Below the pieces are notes generated by a model, which was given only the letters and a program-made list of their open reading frames with translations, was not told where the DNA came from and did no database searches. This document shows positions 22,209-33,024 of a DNA stretch of 64,000 nucleotides, piece after piece. Position 1 is the first letter of the stretch. Every line of letters starts with the position of its first letter. The stretch comes from Plasmodiophora brassicae (Eukaryota > Endomyxa > Phytomyxea > Plasmodiophorida > Plasmodiophoridae), in assembly GCA_039704465.1 (NCBI GenBank), contig JASFAU010000002.1, positions 1,736,001-1,800,000 on the forward strand, written 5' to 3'. The position numbers were made by a program, and so were the translations under genes.

Positions 22209-24655
22209 CTAATGAAGCCAGCGTGCCACACAAACGGCGACAGTTACAGCCAGCAACACGTCAAGGAGCATGATGGCGCGCGGGCGACGAACCAACGGCA
22301 GTGCTTGGGACACCATCGTACGGAGGAGCGCCGCGATGAGTATGAACACGAACAGTGCCGGTGGGTCCCTCGCAACCATGAGCTTCTTGTCAGCTGGGGC
22401 GCAGTCGTCGGCACTGTGCCTCGTTCGGTTTCCCGCGCCCGGTTCAGTTCGACGTAGGCCCCGTTTGGTCAGAGATGGCTCCGAAGGCGCGATGTCGGCA
22501 TTGGGTTGTACGATGCCTGCGACCCGTCGTGGAGCGGGGTCGAGGGCGAAATTTGTCGTTGGCGAATTCGCGAATGCGAACCGGGACTTTGAAGCGGGTT
22601 TCAGGGCAGTCGAACCGTTAAGCGGTGCGACCGTTAATGAGGAGATGCTCGTCATGTCGTTCTTGTGGATCCTAACCTCTCGTGTCAGGGTTGGGCGCCG
22701 AACAACACTGGCCATGGTGAACGTCGACGCAACATCGTGTCTGGGCGACGGCTCTGGGACAGTAACGGGTTGCAGGAGGAGGCTGGATGCGTTCGGCGCC
22801 GGACGGTCTCCACAAACAGCACGATAAGTCGGAATGGCGCCGGGCCGCCGTCTCAGCGTCCCAATGCTGGGCGTGCCGAGTTCGGGAGACTTGATTGAGG
22901 AGGGAACATGGGTGGAATCGTCAATTGGAGCGGGGCCTACAGCGTCTACAGGCACTGAAGATGGTGGCGGCGATGCCATTGATGATAGCCCTGAAGTTTG
23001 TGATGGGGATGGCAGCGGTGCTGGCAGTGGTGCTGGTGGTGCTGGTGCCGGGTTTTTTAGGGCTGCTTTGGTCCGTGTCGGTGCTGGTTCTGGTGTGGGT
23101 GATGATGATGACGATGATGACGATGTTGAGCCTGACGAGCATGAGGTCGAGGACGAACCGCAGGAGGCTGAGCTGGAACGGGATGAGCAGGAGGCGGATG
23201 ACGCAGACCGTATGCAAGCCATTTCTGGCTTCTCCAACACGATAGTAGACGTCTTGGGATGGACCGCAGCATTGCTGGTGCTTATCTTTGTCGCCGACGC
23301 GACGTTCGCCTCGTTGTTGGCCGACTCTCCCGAACGTGGTCCTAAAGGCGTCGATGAAGCCACAGTCTTAATCGATGTGTCTGTAGCGCCTTGTGGTGCC
23401 GGCGAGCGCAACGTGAATCGCCTTAGCGCGTCTCGGAACGCTTCGTCCGCAGCCGTACTAGTGCTGTTGCCTGTTGCCATGCGGTCACGCCCAGCCGGGA
23501 CGTCCAATTCAGCTGTTTTCGGCCTCGGTTTCGGGTCCCTGCTGAATCCGACCCGCAACGTTCCCGTAGGCGCCTGCACCGCGGCAACCTTCGCGTCGAA
23601 CAGATTAGGTGGTCGGAGTACTGTCCGTCCAGCTGCGCCTTCCAACTTGCTCGCCCGCCTGATCGTTGCAGAAGCAGCGGACACATCCACTTTGAAACGT
23701 TCGTCCAGTGATCTATCGATAACTGGTGCCGAGGAGTACCGCGTTGCAAGAGATCTCGTATGGTGCTGCAGGCGGTCAAGCAGCGCCTTCGTCTCGGGTG
23801 GCAATTCCGTACACGTCTTCTGAGCCGCTCGCCTGGCCACATCTCTGTCTAAGCGTAACGCGCGAGCTGCCTGGTCTCGCTCATTCTCACCGCGCATGAC
23901 TGCTATAAGGCACGCGCCTTCACTCCAAGCGTTTAGATAGCGACCCTTTCGAAACGACCAAGACTTGATTGTCTTCCTTGCTTCCGCGTGTAAGTCGTGG
24001 TTCACGTCCAGGACTCGTGATCGACGCGTGCGGCTCCTGCCGTCCGGTACCGCCACAATCGAGTATCGCGGTCGTTGACAGAGGTCGCCAACTAGGCGGT
24101 CGCAACGACGTCGTGCAATTGCGCGAAAGACCACGACTTTGCATATTCTTGAGACACCGCGCCATAAGAGCAGTCGGATCAAGAGCCGGAGATGCGTGAT
24201 CAAAGACAGGTGATTCTCGGGTACGTCCTCATATGCCTGCATCCCGCTTCCATGGGCAAAAGTCGATGGTAATCGACACTGTCACATCGGGAACGTTGCC
24301 GAAGATGTTCCGAAGGTGTTGAGGTTCCTTTGACGAGCACCGGCACCATAACGGGTTCAACGTTCGCCTCGTCATATAGGTCAAGGGAAGAACGTAACAT
24401 ACCTGGCAATGGAAATCAGTACCAATCGGAAAAGTAGGTCGTCTGCTGCTTACCGCTTCGTCACTCATCCGGCGAGCCGATTCTCTCTCGACGTTGCAAC
24501 CACTTGTCGACCAGGCCAACATCGGCAACTTGCGACGGCAGCGGGATCATATTTGCGATAACCATATCGTCAAGGTCTTCGAGAGAGATGGGGATATGGC
24601 TCGAAGGCGGGCGATCACTGGATAGTGAAGCAGCTAGCACCGTTGAATCGAGCAC
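22209..24655 (-). CDS. Disordered, C-terminally membrane-anchored protein (exon structure unresolved at 5' end)
   Basis: The main exon runs from about 23905 down to 22209 in one frame; it may continue to 24242. Upstream exons are likely around 24461-24655 (SLEDLDDMVIANM) and 24230-24390 (NVEPVMVPVLVKG). In the main exon an initial charged helix (ENERDQAARALRLDRDVARR) is followed by about 350 residues of Ser/Pro/Ala-rich disorder. One serine block (around 23100-23200) is encoded by trinucleotide repeats. The last 60 residues hold two hydrophobic segments, VFILIAALL and MLLDVLLAVTVAVCVA, separated by a basic loop. I do not recognise the family. The topology would suit a tail-anchored ER or nuclear-envelope protein, but that is inference. 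Confidence 0.5.
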
Positions 24656-24774
24656 ACGTCTGTATCATCATCAACGGTGGTGGGCTCAAGGCCTACAGCC
24701 ATGGCTGCGCATAGCTCTGCTCCTGCCTCTGGGACGTCGTTAGGGGACGCGTGCCACCGCCCAAGATATCTACG

Positions 24775-25215
24775 ATGGCGACGAACAAGGCGATGGGGCG
24801 CAGCTTCTCGGTGCCGACGCTGGTTCCCCGTCATCCGACGCGTTCCCAGGACAGGATCCGGCTGTCGAGGAGGCAGATGGCCAGTGGTCATGCACCGAAA
24901 TCGCCACGATCGCGACCGCCAGGCCTGACGTTAATGCGGCTGCCGTCGCTTCGTCACGATGTCTGCTGCGGGTACTGCCTGCACCATGATCGTGCACCGC
25001 TCAAGCTCGTGCGAATGAGGCACAGCCCGTCCAGTAGCCACTTCAGCGACGTCCAGCCAGCAGCGGTCACTATTCTGCCCAGAGTCATACGACGCCGACC
25101 GGTCCCAGCCGTCCATCGGAAGCCATCACAGGCCCCCAGGGATTCCAGCGATGACGCAGTGCTCACGAACGGAACCACGTCTCGTCGTCGGCTGGCCTTA
25201 CCGGCTTGGCCGTGA
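24775..25215 (+). CDS. Weak ORF, 146 codons
   Basis: An open frame from the ATG at 24775 encodes a basic, Pro/Arg/Ser-rich product (MGRSFSVPTLVPRHPTRSQ near the start, CCGYCLHH in the middle). Another frame from 24701 overlaps it. No domain is recognisable and it could be a chance ORF in GC-rich DNA. It is listed only because it fills the gap between the membrane-protein gene and PDI. Confidence 0.25.
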   Translation: MATNKAMGRSFSVPTLVPRHPTRSQDRIRLSRRQMASGHAPKSPRSRPPGLTLMRLPSLRHDVCCGYCLHHDRAPLKLVRMRHSPSSSHFSDVQPAAVTILPRVIRRRPVPAVHRKPSQAPRDSSDDAVLTNGTTSRRRLALPAWP

Positions 25216-25295
25216 ACAAAGTAAATCAACGTACAGCTGGATGTGATGTGGAAACTGTGTGGGGTGACAGTGAACAATTGCTAGTGAGTAACCGC

Positions 25296-27062
25296 CTAGA
25301 GTTCTTCCTTGTCTTCGTCATCGTCGCCACTCGGCTCTTCCTCGTCCTCGGCGCCATCATCAGACAGCGATGAGACCGCCTTCTTCCGGTCGGCCGACAG
25401 GGTCGTCGACTTGTCCGCAATGAACTTGGCGATCGCGGCAACGGAACGCTCGCCTTGGTAGGTGAGCGGGTTCGACTTCTTGCCGGCTGGGAAGAAGAAA
25501 ATCGTCGGGAAACCTTGTATCTCCAACGGAATGTCATTCTGCGTCCCGTCGACTTGAGCAATGACAACGGATTTGTCGTCGGCAAACATGTCGGCAAGCG
25601 TCTTGTACTTGGGGGCAAGCTGCTGGCAGTGGCCGCACCACGGCGCGTAGAACTCAAGCAGAACGTCCTTGCTGTCGTCGAGAACGATCTCGTCGTAGTT
25701 CTTGCCGACAATCTTCGTCAGGGGGCCAGAGTTGTCCTCGGGGACCTCTTCGGACTTGACGAAAGGCGCAACGTCGCCATCAAGGACCTTTTGCGCCCAC
25801 GACGACAGGTCGCCCGCGGCGAACGACGAATCCTCCGGGTACAAGTACTTCTTCTTGTTAGCCTGATCGTCGATGACGACGCCCGGCCACTTGTCCGACA
25901 GGCCCATGTTCTCGGCGTGACGCGCGTAGTCGACAGCGTCAAGCCAGACCCAGCTGAGCTTGCCCTTGGACTCCTTAGCCGCCTCCTTCAGGACGGCGAT
26001 GTGGTCGTCGCGACCCGACTTGTCCAGGAACGCCCAGACAAGAGGTAGGCCGCGATCAACATAGGCTGCGAGGCGAGCAATCAGAACAAACATCGTCTCA
26101 TGCACGACCATCCACGGCACCCTACATTTGTAATTCTCTGGGGAGATTTCCGCAACGAGCGGGAACGACTCTGCCTTGATGAACTCCTCCAGGGAGGACT
26201 TGTCGAACGCGTTCCCAGTGTAGCGGACAGGTGACTCGGCGAAGGGAAGGAATATCAGGAAGACAGGAGCCTCGGCCTTCGCCGATTCAGCGTCAACTTC
26301 ACCGACGACCTTGTAGGGCGCGACAGCAAAGCTGACGTCGGCGCGCAGCTTTTCGGCAACTTTGTCAACGACCGCACGGTGCTTGCTGTCCTTCTTCAGG
26401 AACGCAACCGCCTTGATACCCACATCCTTTGTGAACTTCGCCACATCCTCAGCCGAGGCGAGGTCGACAACAGCGGGACCGGAGAAGCGCTTGACGTATC
26501 CCGCAATGGCTGTCACGGCAGGGACCAACGTCATTGGGCGGACAGCATCATTACGTTTGCAGGTCACGTTACCGTCTGCTTTGCGACCACCATCGTACTC
26601 CCTGGCGACGCCATCCGAGAACCATTTCAGGGTTGGGTACCCTTGGACCTTGTAGCGTTCGCAAACTTCCTTCTCCTCTGTGCAGTCGACCTCTACAACG
26701 CGAATAATGAGTACGTTCGAACACACCGCGACTATCGCGGATCCATACTGGCGAGCTTGGCGCCAACTTTGTCCTTCTTCAGATGCGTCGCCGCCTTCTC
26801 GTACTCCGGCGCGAGCGCCTTGCTATACAATCAACAGCGCATCACGTCGGGGCGGCGCCCACATCGACCGAGAGACGACCCCCACCGACCAGTGTCCGCA
26901 CCAGGGCGCGTAGAACTCGACGAGCACGTTCTTGTGGTCCTTCAGCGCGTCGTCGAACGACGACGTCGTCAGTACCAGGACATCGCCGTCAGCCTCCTTG
27001 GCGAGCACCGCGCACGCCAGCACCGCCGCAACGCCCAGCCAGGCCACGACGCGCAACGCCAT
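25296..27062 (-). CDS. Protein disulfide isomerase
   Basis: Five exons: 26890-27062, 26749-26822, 26573-26692, 26126-26509, 25296-26065 (506 residues, the usual PDI length). A signal peptide at residues 1-22 ([14 protein letters not shown]) leads into the a-b-b'-a' architecture. Active sites are APWCGHC (rebuilt across intron 1, WCGHCKALAP) and [14 protein letters not shown] near residue 390. The acidic tail ends in KEEL, an ER-retention-type signal. It forms and isomerises disulfides in the ER. Introns 3 and 4 are 63 and 60 nt with no in-frame stop, so the reading frame passes through them; splicing them out restores the family sequence ([13 protein letters not shown]). It is divergent from the ZIP transporter. 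Confidence 0.95.
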
Positions 27063-27288
27063 CCACCCGACGCCGCCGCCCCAAAAACGCAAATGAAATA
27101 TTGCCGCCCGGCGGCGCCGACGGCACGTGCGACTGCGACTGCGAGGACGTGGCCAACGGCGCTGTGCCCATTGCCAAACGGCGGGTTGACTTTCGGCAAA
27201 ACGCCGCCGCCTCTCGCGGACCGCCTTTGCCAACGGCCACGCGGACTGTGCGAAGACAGGCGCAGCTGGGAACATCGCCGCCGGGTCG
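27063..27288. promoter_or_regulatory. Bidirectional promoter interval PDI / ZIP11
   Basis: This 226-bp GC-rich gap separates two divergent genes. It contains GGACGTGGC at 27145-27153, whose GACGTGG core resembles the unfolded-protein-response element, and a palindromic CACGTG at about 27125. The match is short, so the regulatory reading is speculative, though it would suit an ER chaperone gene. Confidence 0.3.
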
Positions 27289-28533
27289 ATGAATGATGTC
27301 GGCATCGTCGGCGCGTTGTAGTACGGTGGCGTTTGGCATACGGCGTTGGCGCGGGGAGTGTATTCACGGTTGCGCAGTGGCACGCTGCTGACGTGGGGGC
27401 TGACGGCGGTCGGGGCGGCCGGCATCCTGGTCATACCGGCGTCGACGTCGCCGGCCCGGCAACGCTGTATTCTCGATGCGTCTTTCGGGTGAGGGTGCCG
27501 CGTTACCGTCCCCGGTCGACGCTAACCCTGTCTGGTCAGGTTCGCGGCTGGTATCATGACAGCGGCGTCGTTCTGGTCGCTGCTGCACCCGGCCATGGAA
27601 TTGGCGCAGGCCACCGGCGCCTTCGTGTCATGCCCCTACGTCCCCGTATCCATCGGGTTCATTCTCGGCGCCGCGTTTGTGCATTTGGCGGACTGGGCAC
27701 TGAAGGAATACCGATTTGACGGGATGGCGCCGTCGTCGTCGTCCGGCGACGACGACAAGATCGCCAAGGCCAAATCGCAGACGCAATGGCGTCGCACTGT
27801 GCTCATGTACTGTGGTAATCCGCTATTGGTACGTAATGCACCGTGAGTTCGCTTACCGATTGCGATGCGGTGATCAGCGTGATCGCCATCACGGCCCACA
27901 ACGTAAGTCGTATACACTATCGTCCTGTGCTGAAACGACATCAGTGACGGGCCTTGCAAACAGATACCAGAAGGGCTGGCCGTTGGCGTTGCGTTTGCGA
28001 CGATGCCGCTAGGTCGCGCGCGATCGCTCGCCATTGCGATCGGCCTTCAGAACATGCCCGAGGGCCTGGCGGTTTCGCTACCGCTGTACAGGGCCGGCGC
28101 GTCCGCCTGGAAGGTTTCGATACGGAACGCTCTGCGCGTACGCCGTATCTGAACGCTCGATGGCCAGGCGTTCTTTATTGGCCAGCTGTCCGGCATGGTT
28201 GAACCGGTGGGCGGGTTCCTCGGCGCGTACGCCGTCACGCTGTTCGAACCGATGCTGCCATGGGCGATGGCGTTTGCCGCTGGTAACGTTGCGTCGAACA
28301 CCACCCGCGGGCCGTCCCTGTGGCTGACGTTGTCGTTTCGACTAGGTGCAATGATATTCGTTGTGTACGACATTGGCGCACGGTACCGCGTCTGGGTCAC
28401 GTTGCTGACTCGTGCGCCTGGCAGGTTCGACGACATTGTCCCTGAATGCTCGGCCGAAGGGAACACGCGCCTGGCATCGTGGTTCGGCATCGGCGGGTTT
28501 GTGCTCATGACCGTCATGGATGTCATGTTCTAA
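27289..28533 (+). CDS. SLC39A11: ZIP11-type zinc transporter
   Basis: Eight exons: 27289-27317, 27378-27488, 27540-27806, 27878-27902, 27964-28113, 28168-28282, 28346-28364, 28425-28533 (274 residues; human about 340, the difference being a shorter cytosolic loop). The two ZIP metal-site helices are plain: [17 protein letters not shown] and [35 protein letters not shown] follows, and FVVFDDIVPE comes at the end. The loop near 27740 is Ser/Asp-rich. It imports zinc (or related divalent cations) into the cytosol across a plasma, Golgi or vesicle membrane. Two tiny exons (25 and 19 nt) are fixed by these conserved motifs. Confidence 0.92.
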
Positions 28534-28749
28534 CGCGACGTTGACTCATTATACACCTACCCTTTCAATCGGTAAGCCCCGCCTCCAGTGTCGCCGACAC
28601 GGTGCACGGCGATGAGCGTTCCGCTTCGGATCACCGTCAGATCGTACGGTACCGGTGGGAGAGAGTTCCCATGGCGGCGCTGATCGGAAAGGGATCGCTC
28701 GCGTACGGCTTCGCGTTGCCATTAAAATCTAACCGTCGTATCGTCCACG

Positions 28750-30515
28750 ATGGCCGGGGTGTCGATACGCGGCGTCATCTGCATCGTGTCGGCGGTGGTG
28801 ACGGCCGTCGGCACGCTCGCCTTCATTGCCCACCGTCACCAGCAGCCGATTCGGTCGGTCATGCACCGTCTCTGCAGCGAGTCGACCTCGCTGATACCCG
28901 CACCGGCGTTAGGTCCCTGTGGCCATTGTTCCTGTCGATCACCATGCCGCTCATTACCATCAGCATGGGCGTTCTGGGCGTCGACTACCTGCCCTGCGCC
29001 AGGCAGGCCGTCCTCGACCAGGTTGTCACCGACGTCTCCTTCGTCGTCGTCTGCGTCTTCGCGTTCGTCATCTACCGTACGGCACACCTTCGTTGCCCTC
29101 GTCTATGGTTCGTTAACGCCCGACCAGGGACACGTCGTCAGACGCAGGACAAGGTTGAGTACGGCGGGAGCGGGTCGCCGAAACCATCTGTGAACCGTCC
29201 CGAGAACGTTCGCCGCTCGATCGGGAACATCCCCGAGCGCTCGTCCGAGTCGCGAAGCACGACGGCGAAGGACGCAGACGGCGCCGTGATCATGAACGCG
29301 CGCGAGTTCGCGAACGTGGCGGAAGGCGCCCAGATCGCTAAGCGGATCAAGACGAAAGCCGTCAGCCGTCGTGGCGGAATCGTCGTCAAGCGCAACACAC
29401 GCCCTCGGCCGGTATCCGCTGCAGAAATCGTCGTCGTCGCTGTCGCGTCGCTCGTCATGGCGGCGCCGGCGATAACGAGCATCGTCCTGTCGGCGATCGG
29501 CGGTTCGACATCCTGTGGGACGAACGTGATCCGGGTGGTCGGCGTCGCACGTACAGGACTGGCCGTCCTGCTCGGCGGTGTCACGATCGCCGTCCTGCAG
29601 AGCAAGAAGCAGGTCAAGTCAGGCATCATGCAGTACATGGTGGGCGTGTGGGCGGCCACGGTCGCCACCCTGATCGAGCAGGTCGTGTTCGTCGCGTTGC
29701 CGAACGTCCCCGCGGCCGTCCAGGCCCTGGTCCCGTACTTCACGCTGAACGTCGCGATTGTCGGGTACTTTGTGTTCCTCCAGCTCTGGAAGCATCGGTC
29801 GGTTCCATCGTCGCGCCTTTGGGAGGTCGTGGTTGACTGGTGGCTCGACAGGTACATTGAAGTGCAGATGAGGGCGTTCCGGGCGGCACAGGACAATGGG
29901 GGTGCGGACCAGTTCGCGTCGTTCCTGAGGACGGACAGCGGATTCGAGGCGTTCCGCCAGCACCTGATCGATGAGTTCAGCGTCGAGAACCTGCTGTTCT
30001 ACAGGCGGGTGGAGGAGTACAACGCGTTCGTGATGCAGTGCTCGCTGGAGGCGGGCAAGGAGGTGACGCCGGGCGAGGTCCTGCGCCAGGGGCCGATCCT
30101 CGAGATGGCGTCCATGCTGTACTACGATTTCCTGCATCCGGAGGCGCCCCTGGCCATCAACTTGTCGTCGCCGTTGCGCGCCAAGTACAGCAAGATCTTC
30201 AGCCCCGTCGTGTACAGCGACGAGGGCATCGACTTCGACCACCTGGTCATCGAGTCCAACCTGTTCGACCCGGCGCGCGACAGCATCATCAAGCTGATGA
30301 TGACGGACTCGTTCTTCCGGTTCAAGCGGACCGAGCGCGGCCAGCGCGCTTGGGTGGAATTCATGGCGCCCAAGAGCCGCATGTCGCGTCTGTCCAAGCA
30401 CCTGACCACGAACCTGTCGTCGACGCTGCACCGTCTCCAGACGCGACGCGGCACGTCCCAAGATCGGGCCGGCGAGGCACACACGCCCACCGGCGGCGCC
30501 GGCAACGCGGTCTGA
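28750..30515 (+). CDS. Multi-pass membrane RGS protein (7TM-RGS type)
   Basis: Three exons: 28750-28853, 28913-29076, 29128-30515 (551 residues). About seven hydrophobic helices occupy residues 5-375 (VICIVSAVVTAVGTLAF, FLSITMPLITISMGVLG, FVVVCVFAFVIY, VVVAVASLVMAAPAI and others). An RGS domain covers residues about 385-520, with FEAFRQHLIDEFSVENLLFY and FDPARDSIIKLMM. RGS domains accelerate GTP hydrolysis on G-alpha subunits. A receptor-like membrane region fused to RGS is known from plants (AtRGS1 type) and some protists. The 51-nt intron 2 is in frame and stop-free; splicing it gives FVIYRTRRQ. A cytosolic basic loop precedes TM4. Confidence 0.82.
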
Positions 30516-30555
30516 CGTTTCGTTCAATGAAGTCAACCGCTGGGTCAGCCGGCGG

Positions 30556-31358
30556 ATGTCACGTGACCAAGATTTCAGCGAATGCCTTGACCCGCAGGCG
30601 GACCCATCGCACCTCGGCAGAAGCATGACGCTGCCCAGGAGGCCTGTCGCGAAACTCGTAGGCACCATGTGGCCTTGGGCGGGCGCCTGAATCTGATCGA
30701 GGGCAGGGCCCCGCGCCGACTAGTCCCCAGGTGCGCACGCTGGTCGATGGGAACCAGGCCGATTTCGAGGAGATCGCGCAGCGTGTCACGTCGGAGCTCG
30801 AAAGCTGTGTGCCGCCTGCCGACAAGGACGTCGTCGTACGCACCGTCCTCTATCGTCTCGGCAAGCGCTTCTCGGAGTGCAACGACCGCATTATACAGGT
30901 CACGATGGTGGCTAGGTGCGGACCAGGGCCAGGCAGTGCTGACGGCCATCTGGTATAGATATGCAGCCAGAGCAACGAAGCGGCGCTGGAGGAGCCGCCG
31001 AAGAAGAAAGCGTGCCGGACGACAGGGTCGAACGTCGAACCGATGAAGAAGTGGTTCCTGGAGCATCTGAACTACCCTTACCCGACGAACGAGGAGAAGG
31101 CCGTTATGGCGAAAGAGAGCGGGCAATCCGTGCGACAGGTCAGCAACTGGTACGTCAGCGACTCCCGATGGGTGCGCTCTGTGCTCAGCAATGCGCGGCA
31201 GGTTCATCAACATCCGCATGCGCGTCTGGACGCCCCTCGTCAAGAGCTATGGCATTGTCCTCGTGGAAAACGGCGGCCCCTTCGCACGGGAGCGCCACGT
31301 CCTCCCAGACGACGCCGTCCAGGAAATCCTGGGCCACTTCAAGCGCAACGAACCATAG
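30556..31358 (+). CDS. TALE-class homeodomain protein
   Basis: Four exons: 30556-30657, 30731-30898, 30959-31149, 31202-31358 (introns 73, 60 and 52 nt; 205 residues). The homeodomain spans about residues 110-175: MKKWFLEHLNYPYPTNEEKA contains the extra three residues (PYP) of the TALE loop. Splicing intron 3 produces the recognition helix NWFINIRMRVWTPLV, close to BELL/KNOX NWFINARVRLWKP. An N-terminal helical region (DFEEIAQRVTSELE) might dimerise. It is probably a DNA-binding regulator, possibly of sexual or life-cycle transitions as for TALE proteins elsewhere. The start at 30556 is the best in-frame ATG but is not certain. Confidence 0.85.
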
Positions 31359-31615
31359 CACCAACCAGGAGCCGTTCTGAAGGTGGGGACTTGAGGGCGG
31401 AACGTTCCCCGTGGGCGGATGCAAAACGTGAGCTAAAACAGTTGCACAAATGTACATGTTTTTTTGGTCTGCGAACGGTTGCGCACGGAGTCCGTGACGG
31501 AGTCCGTGGCCGATCGTGCCAAACGTCGTAGTGGCTGCGCCCTACCTGGAAGCTGATACCTCCGCGGAGGTCTCTCCCCCTCTCTCGGCAGGCGGCGCTC
31601 TAGTCCAGACTTATA

Positions 31616-32974
31616 ATGGCGGACGCGAACTCTGCGCGTCGTCGCCGTGCGGAGGCTGACCCGCCGTCGACGTCGTCGAAGCGGGCGCGTGGGCCCGCGG
31701 AGCCGCTCCGCCACGGGTTCAAGCTGAACGAAGACGACCTGAAATGCGTTGTGTGTCTCGAGTTCCCGGTGGGGACCATCGTCCAGTGTGCAAACGGGCA
31801 CCTGCTGTGCACGGATTGCCATGAGCGCGTTGTGGAAGCATACCAGTGCGTGTGCCCGACGTGCCGCGTTAAGCTGTCCCGGGACCGCCCGTCCAGGAAC
31901 CGATTCGCTGAATCCGTCCTCGCCACCGTCATCGTCCCGTGTGGCAACGCCGGCTGCCAGGAGCGCCTCGCGTTCGCCAAGGTGCATGAACACCAGTCGG
32001 ACCTGTGCCCGTACCGCATGTCGACCTGCAAGTTCGCACCGCTCGGGTGCGACTGGCGCGACCACGACCACAAGCTCAAGGCCCATCAACGCGAATGCAC
32101 CATGCGACACAAATCCGTCAAGTCGATCCTGAAGAAGGTCGTCGAACGTGACAACAACATCAAGGCCGAAGAGATCCGGCAACGCGAACGATTCCAGGCG
32201 CAGATCAAGGTTGCCGAGTTGCTGAACAGCCGGTGCCGCGACATCTGCATTCGTGAGGTCGTCATCGAACGCGACGAGATCTGCGACATCGTCTGCAGCA
32301 AACCGTTCCGCGTGTTTGGCGTCACCATGTCCCTCGAGCTCGTCATCGACGAACCCGCGGTGCTGTCGTCACCGCCACCCGCAGTACCTCCACCTCCAGC
32401 AATATCGTCTGCTGACGGGGCGGAGGCTCCCGTAGAGCCACCTCCCGTTGTCGAAGCGTCGTCTTCGTCGGATTCGGGTCAGCAGCGCCCCGCGGATAAG
32501 TCCTCCGTCGGTCTGGTGCTGACGCAGCGCTCCCGACGCGTCAAGCGCATGCGCATGTCGGTCTTCCTGATGAAGGGCCCCGATTCCGAGATGACGTTCG
32601 CGCCCGTGGTCCAGAACGTGCACTTCACGCGCAGCAAGCGGAACAGCGAGAAGTTCCCGTTGCCGCTGACGGCGCAAGCCGCTCGCGACCTGTTCGAGAT
32701 GGGGTCGTTGACGCTCAGGATCGGCATGGTCGACCGGCGCCGAGGCCTGTCAAGGTCGTTCTCGAGCGAAGGCGCCGACGCGCGTGACGACGGCGGCGAT
32801 TCGATGACGAGCTCGTCGTCGGATGACGACGGGTTAATGAGCGACGACGGCGACGAAGGCGGCCCGGATCAGTACTACTCGTCCAGTGAGCCGGACAGCG
32901 AGGATCTCGACTGCCTGCACTTCATGGAAGAAGACGACGATAACCACTACAATGGATCCGGATCCGAGTACTGA
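31616..32974 (+). CDS. CYHR1: CYHR1/ZTRAF1-like RING and TRAF-type zinc finger protein
   Basis: A single exon of 452 codons. A RING-like finger begins at residue 43 (LKCVVCLEFPVGTIVQCANG ... LLCTDCHERV ... CPTCRVKL), with TRAF-type zinc finger repeats behind it (VPCGNAGCQERLAF, MSTCKFAPLGCDWRDH). A beta-rich C-terminal domain with VFLMKGPDSEMTFAPVVQNV matches the CYHR1 end. A Pro/Ser linker interrupts the domain, and the last 70 residues are very acidic (many Asp/Glu/Ser). It is a possible E3 ubiquitin ligase; the family's role is poorly defined. It ends 50 bp from the convergent DUSP-like gene. Confidence 0.85.
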   Translation: MADANSARRRRAEADPPSTSSKRARGPAEPLRHGFKLNEDDLKCVVCLEFPVGTIVQCANGHLLCTDCHERVVEAYQCVCPTCRVKLSRDRPSRNRFAESVLATVIVPCGNAGCQERLAFAKVHEHQSDLCPYRMSTCKFAPLGCDWRDHDHKLKAHQRECTMRHKSVKSILKKVVERDNNIKAEEIRQRERFQAQIKVAELLNSRCRDICIREVVIERDEICDIVCSKPFRVFGVTMSLELVIDEPAVLSSPPPAVPPPPAISSADGAEAPVEPPPVVEASSSSDSGQQRPADKSSVGLVLTQRSRRVKRMRMSVFLMKGPDSEMTFAPVVQNVHFTRSKRNSEKFPLPLTAQAARDLFEMGSLTLRIGMVDRRRGLSRSFSSEGADARDDGGDSMTSSSSDDDGLMSDDGDEGGPDQYYSSSEPDSEDLDCLHFMEEDDDNHYNGSGSEY

Positions 32975-33024
32975 CGTATGCAGAAATATAAAATTGCACA
33001 GGAACGAAACGTGCCCTATGTTGT

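Noticed and set aside
22665..23823. Plus-strand ORFs opposite the disordered membrane protein
   Set aside because: They mirror the low-complexity Ser/Pro region (reading as Gly/Val/Asp repeats). The minus strand has the more protein-like ends, though the call is not certain.
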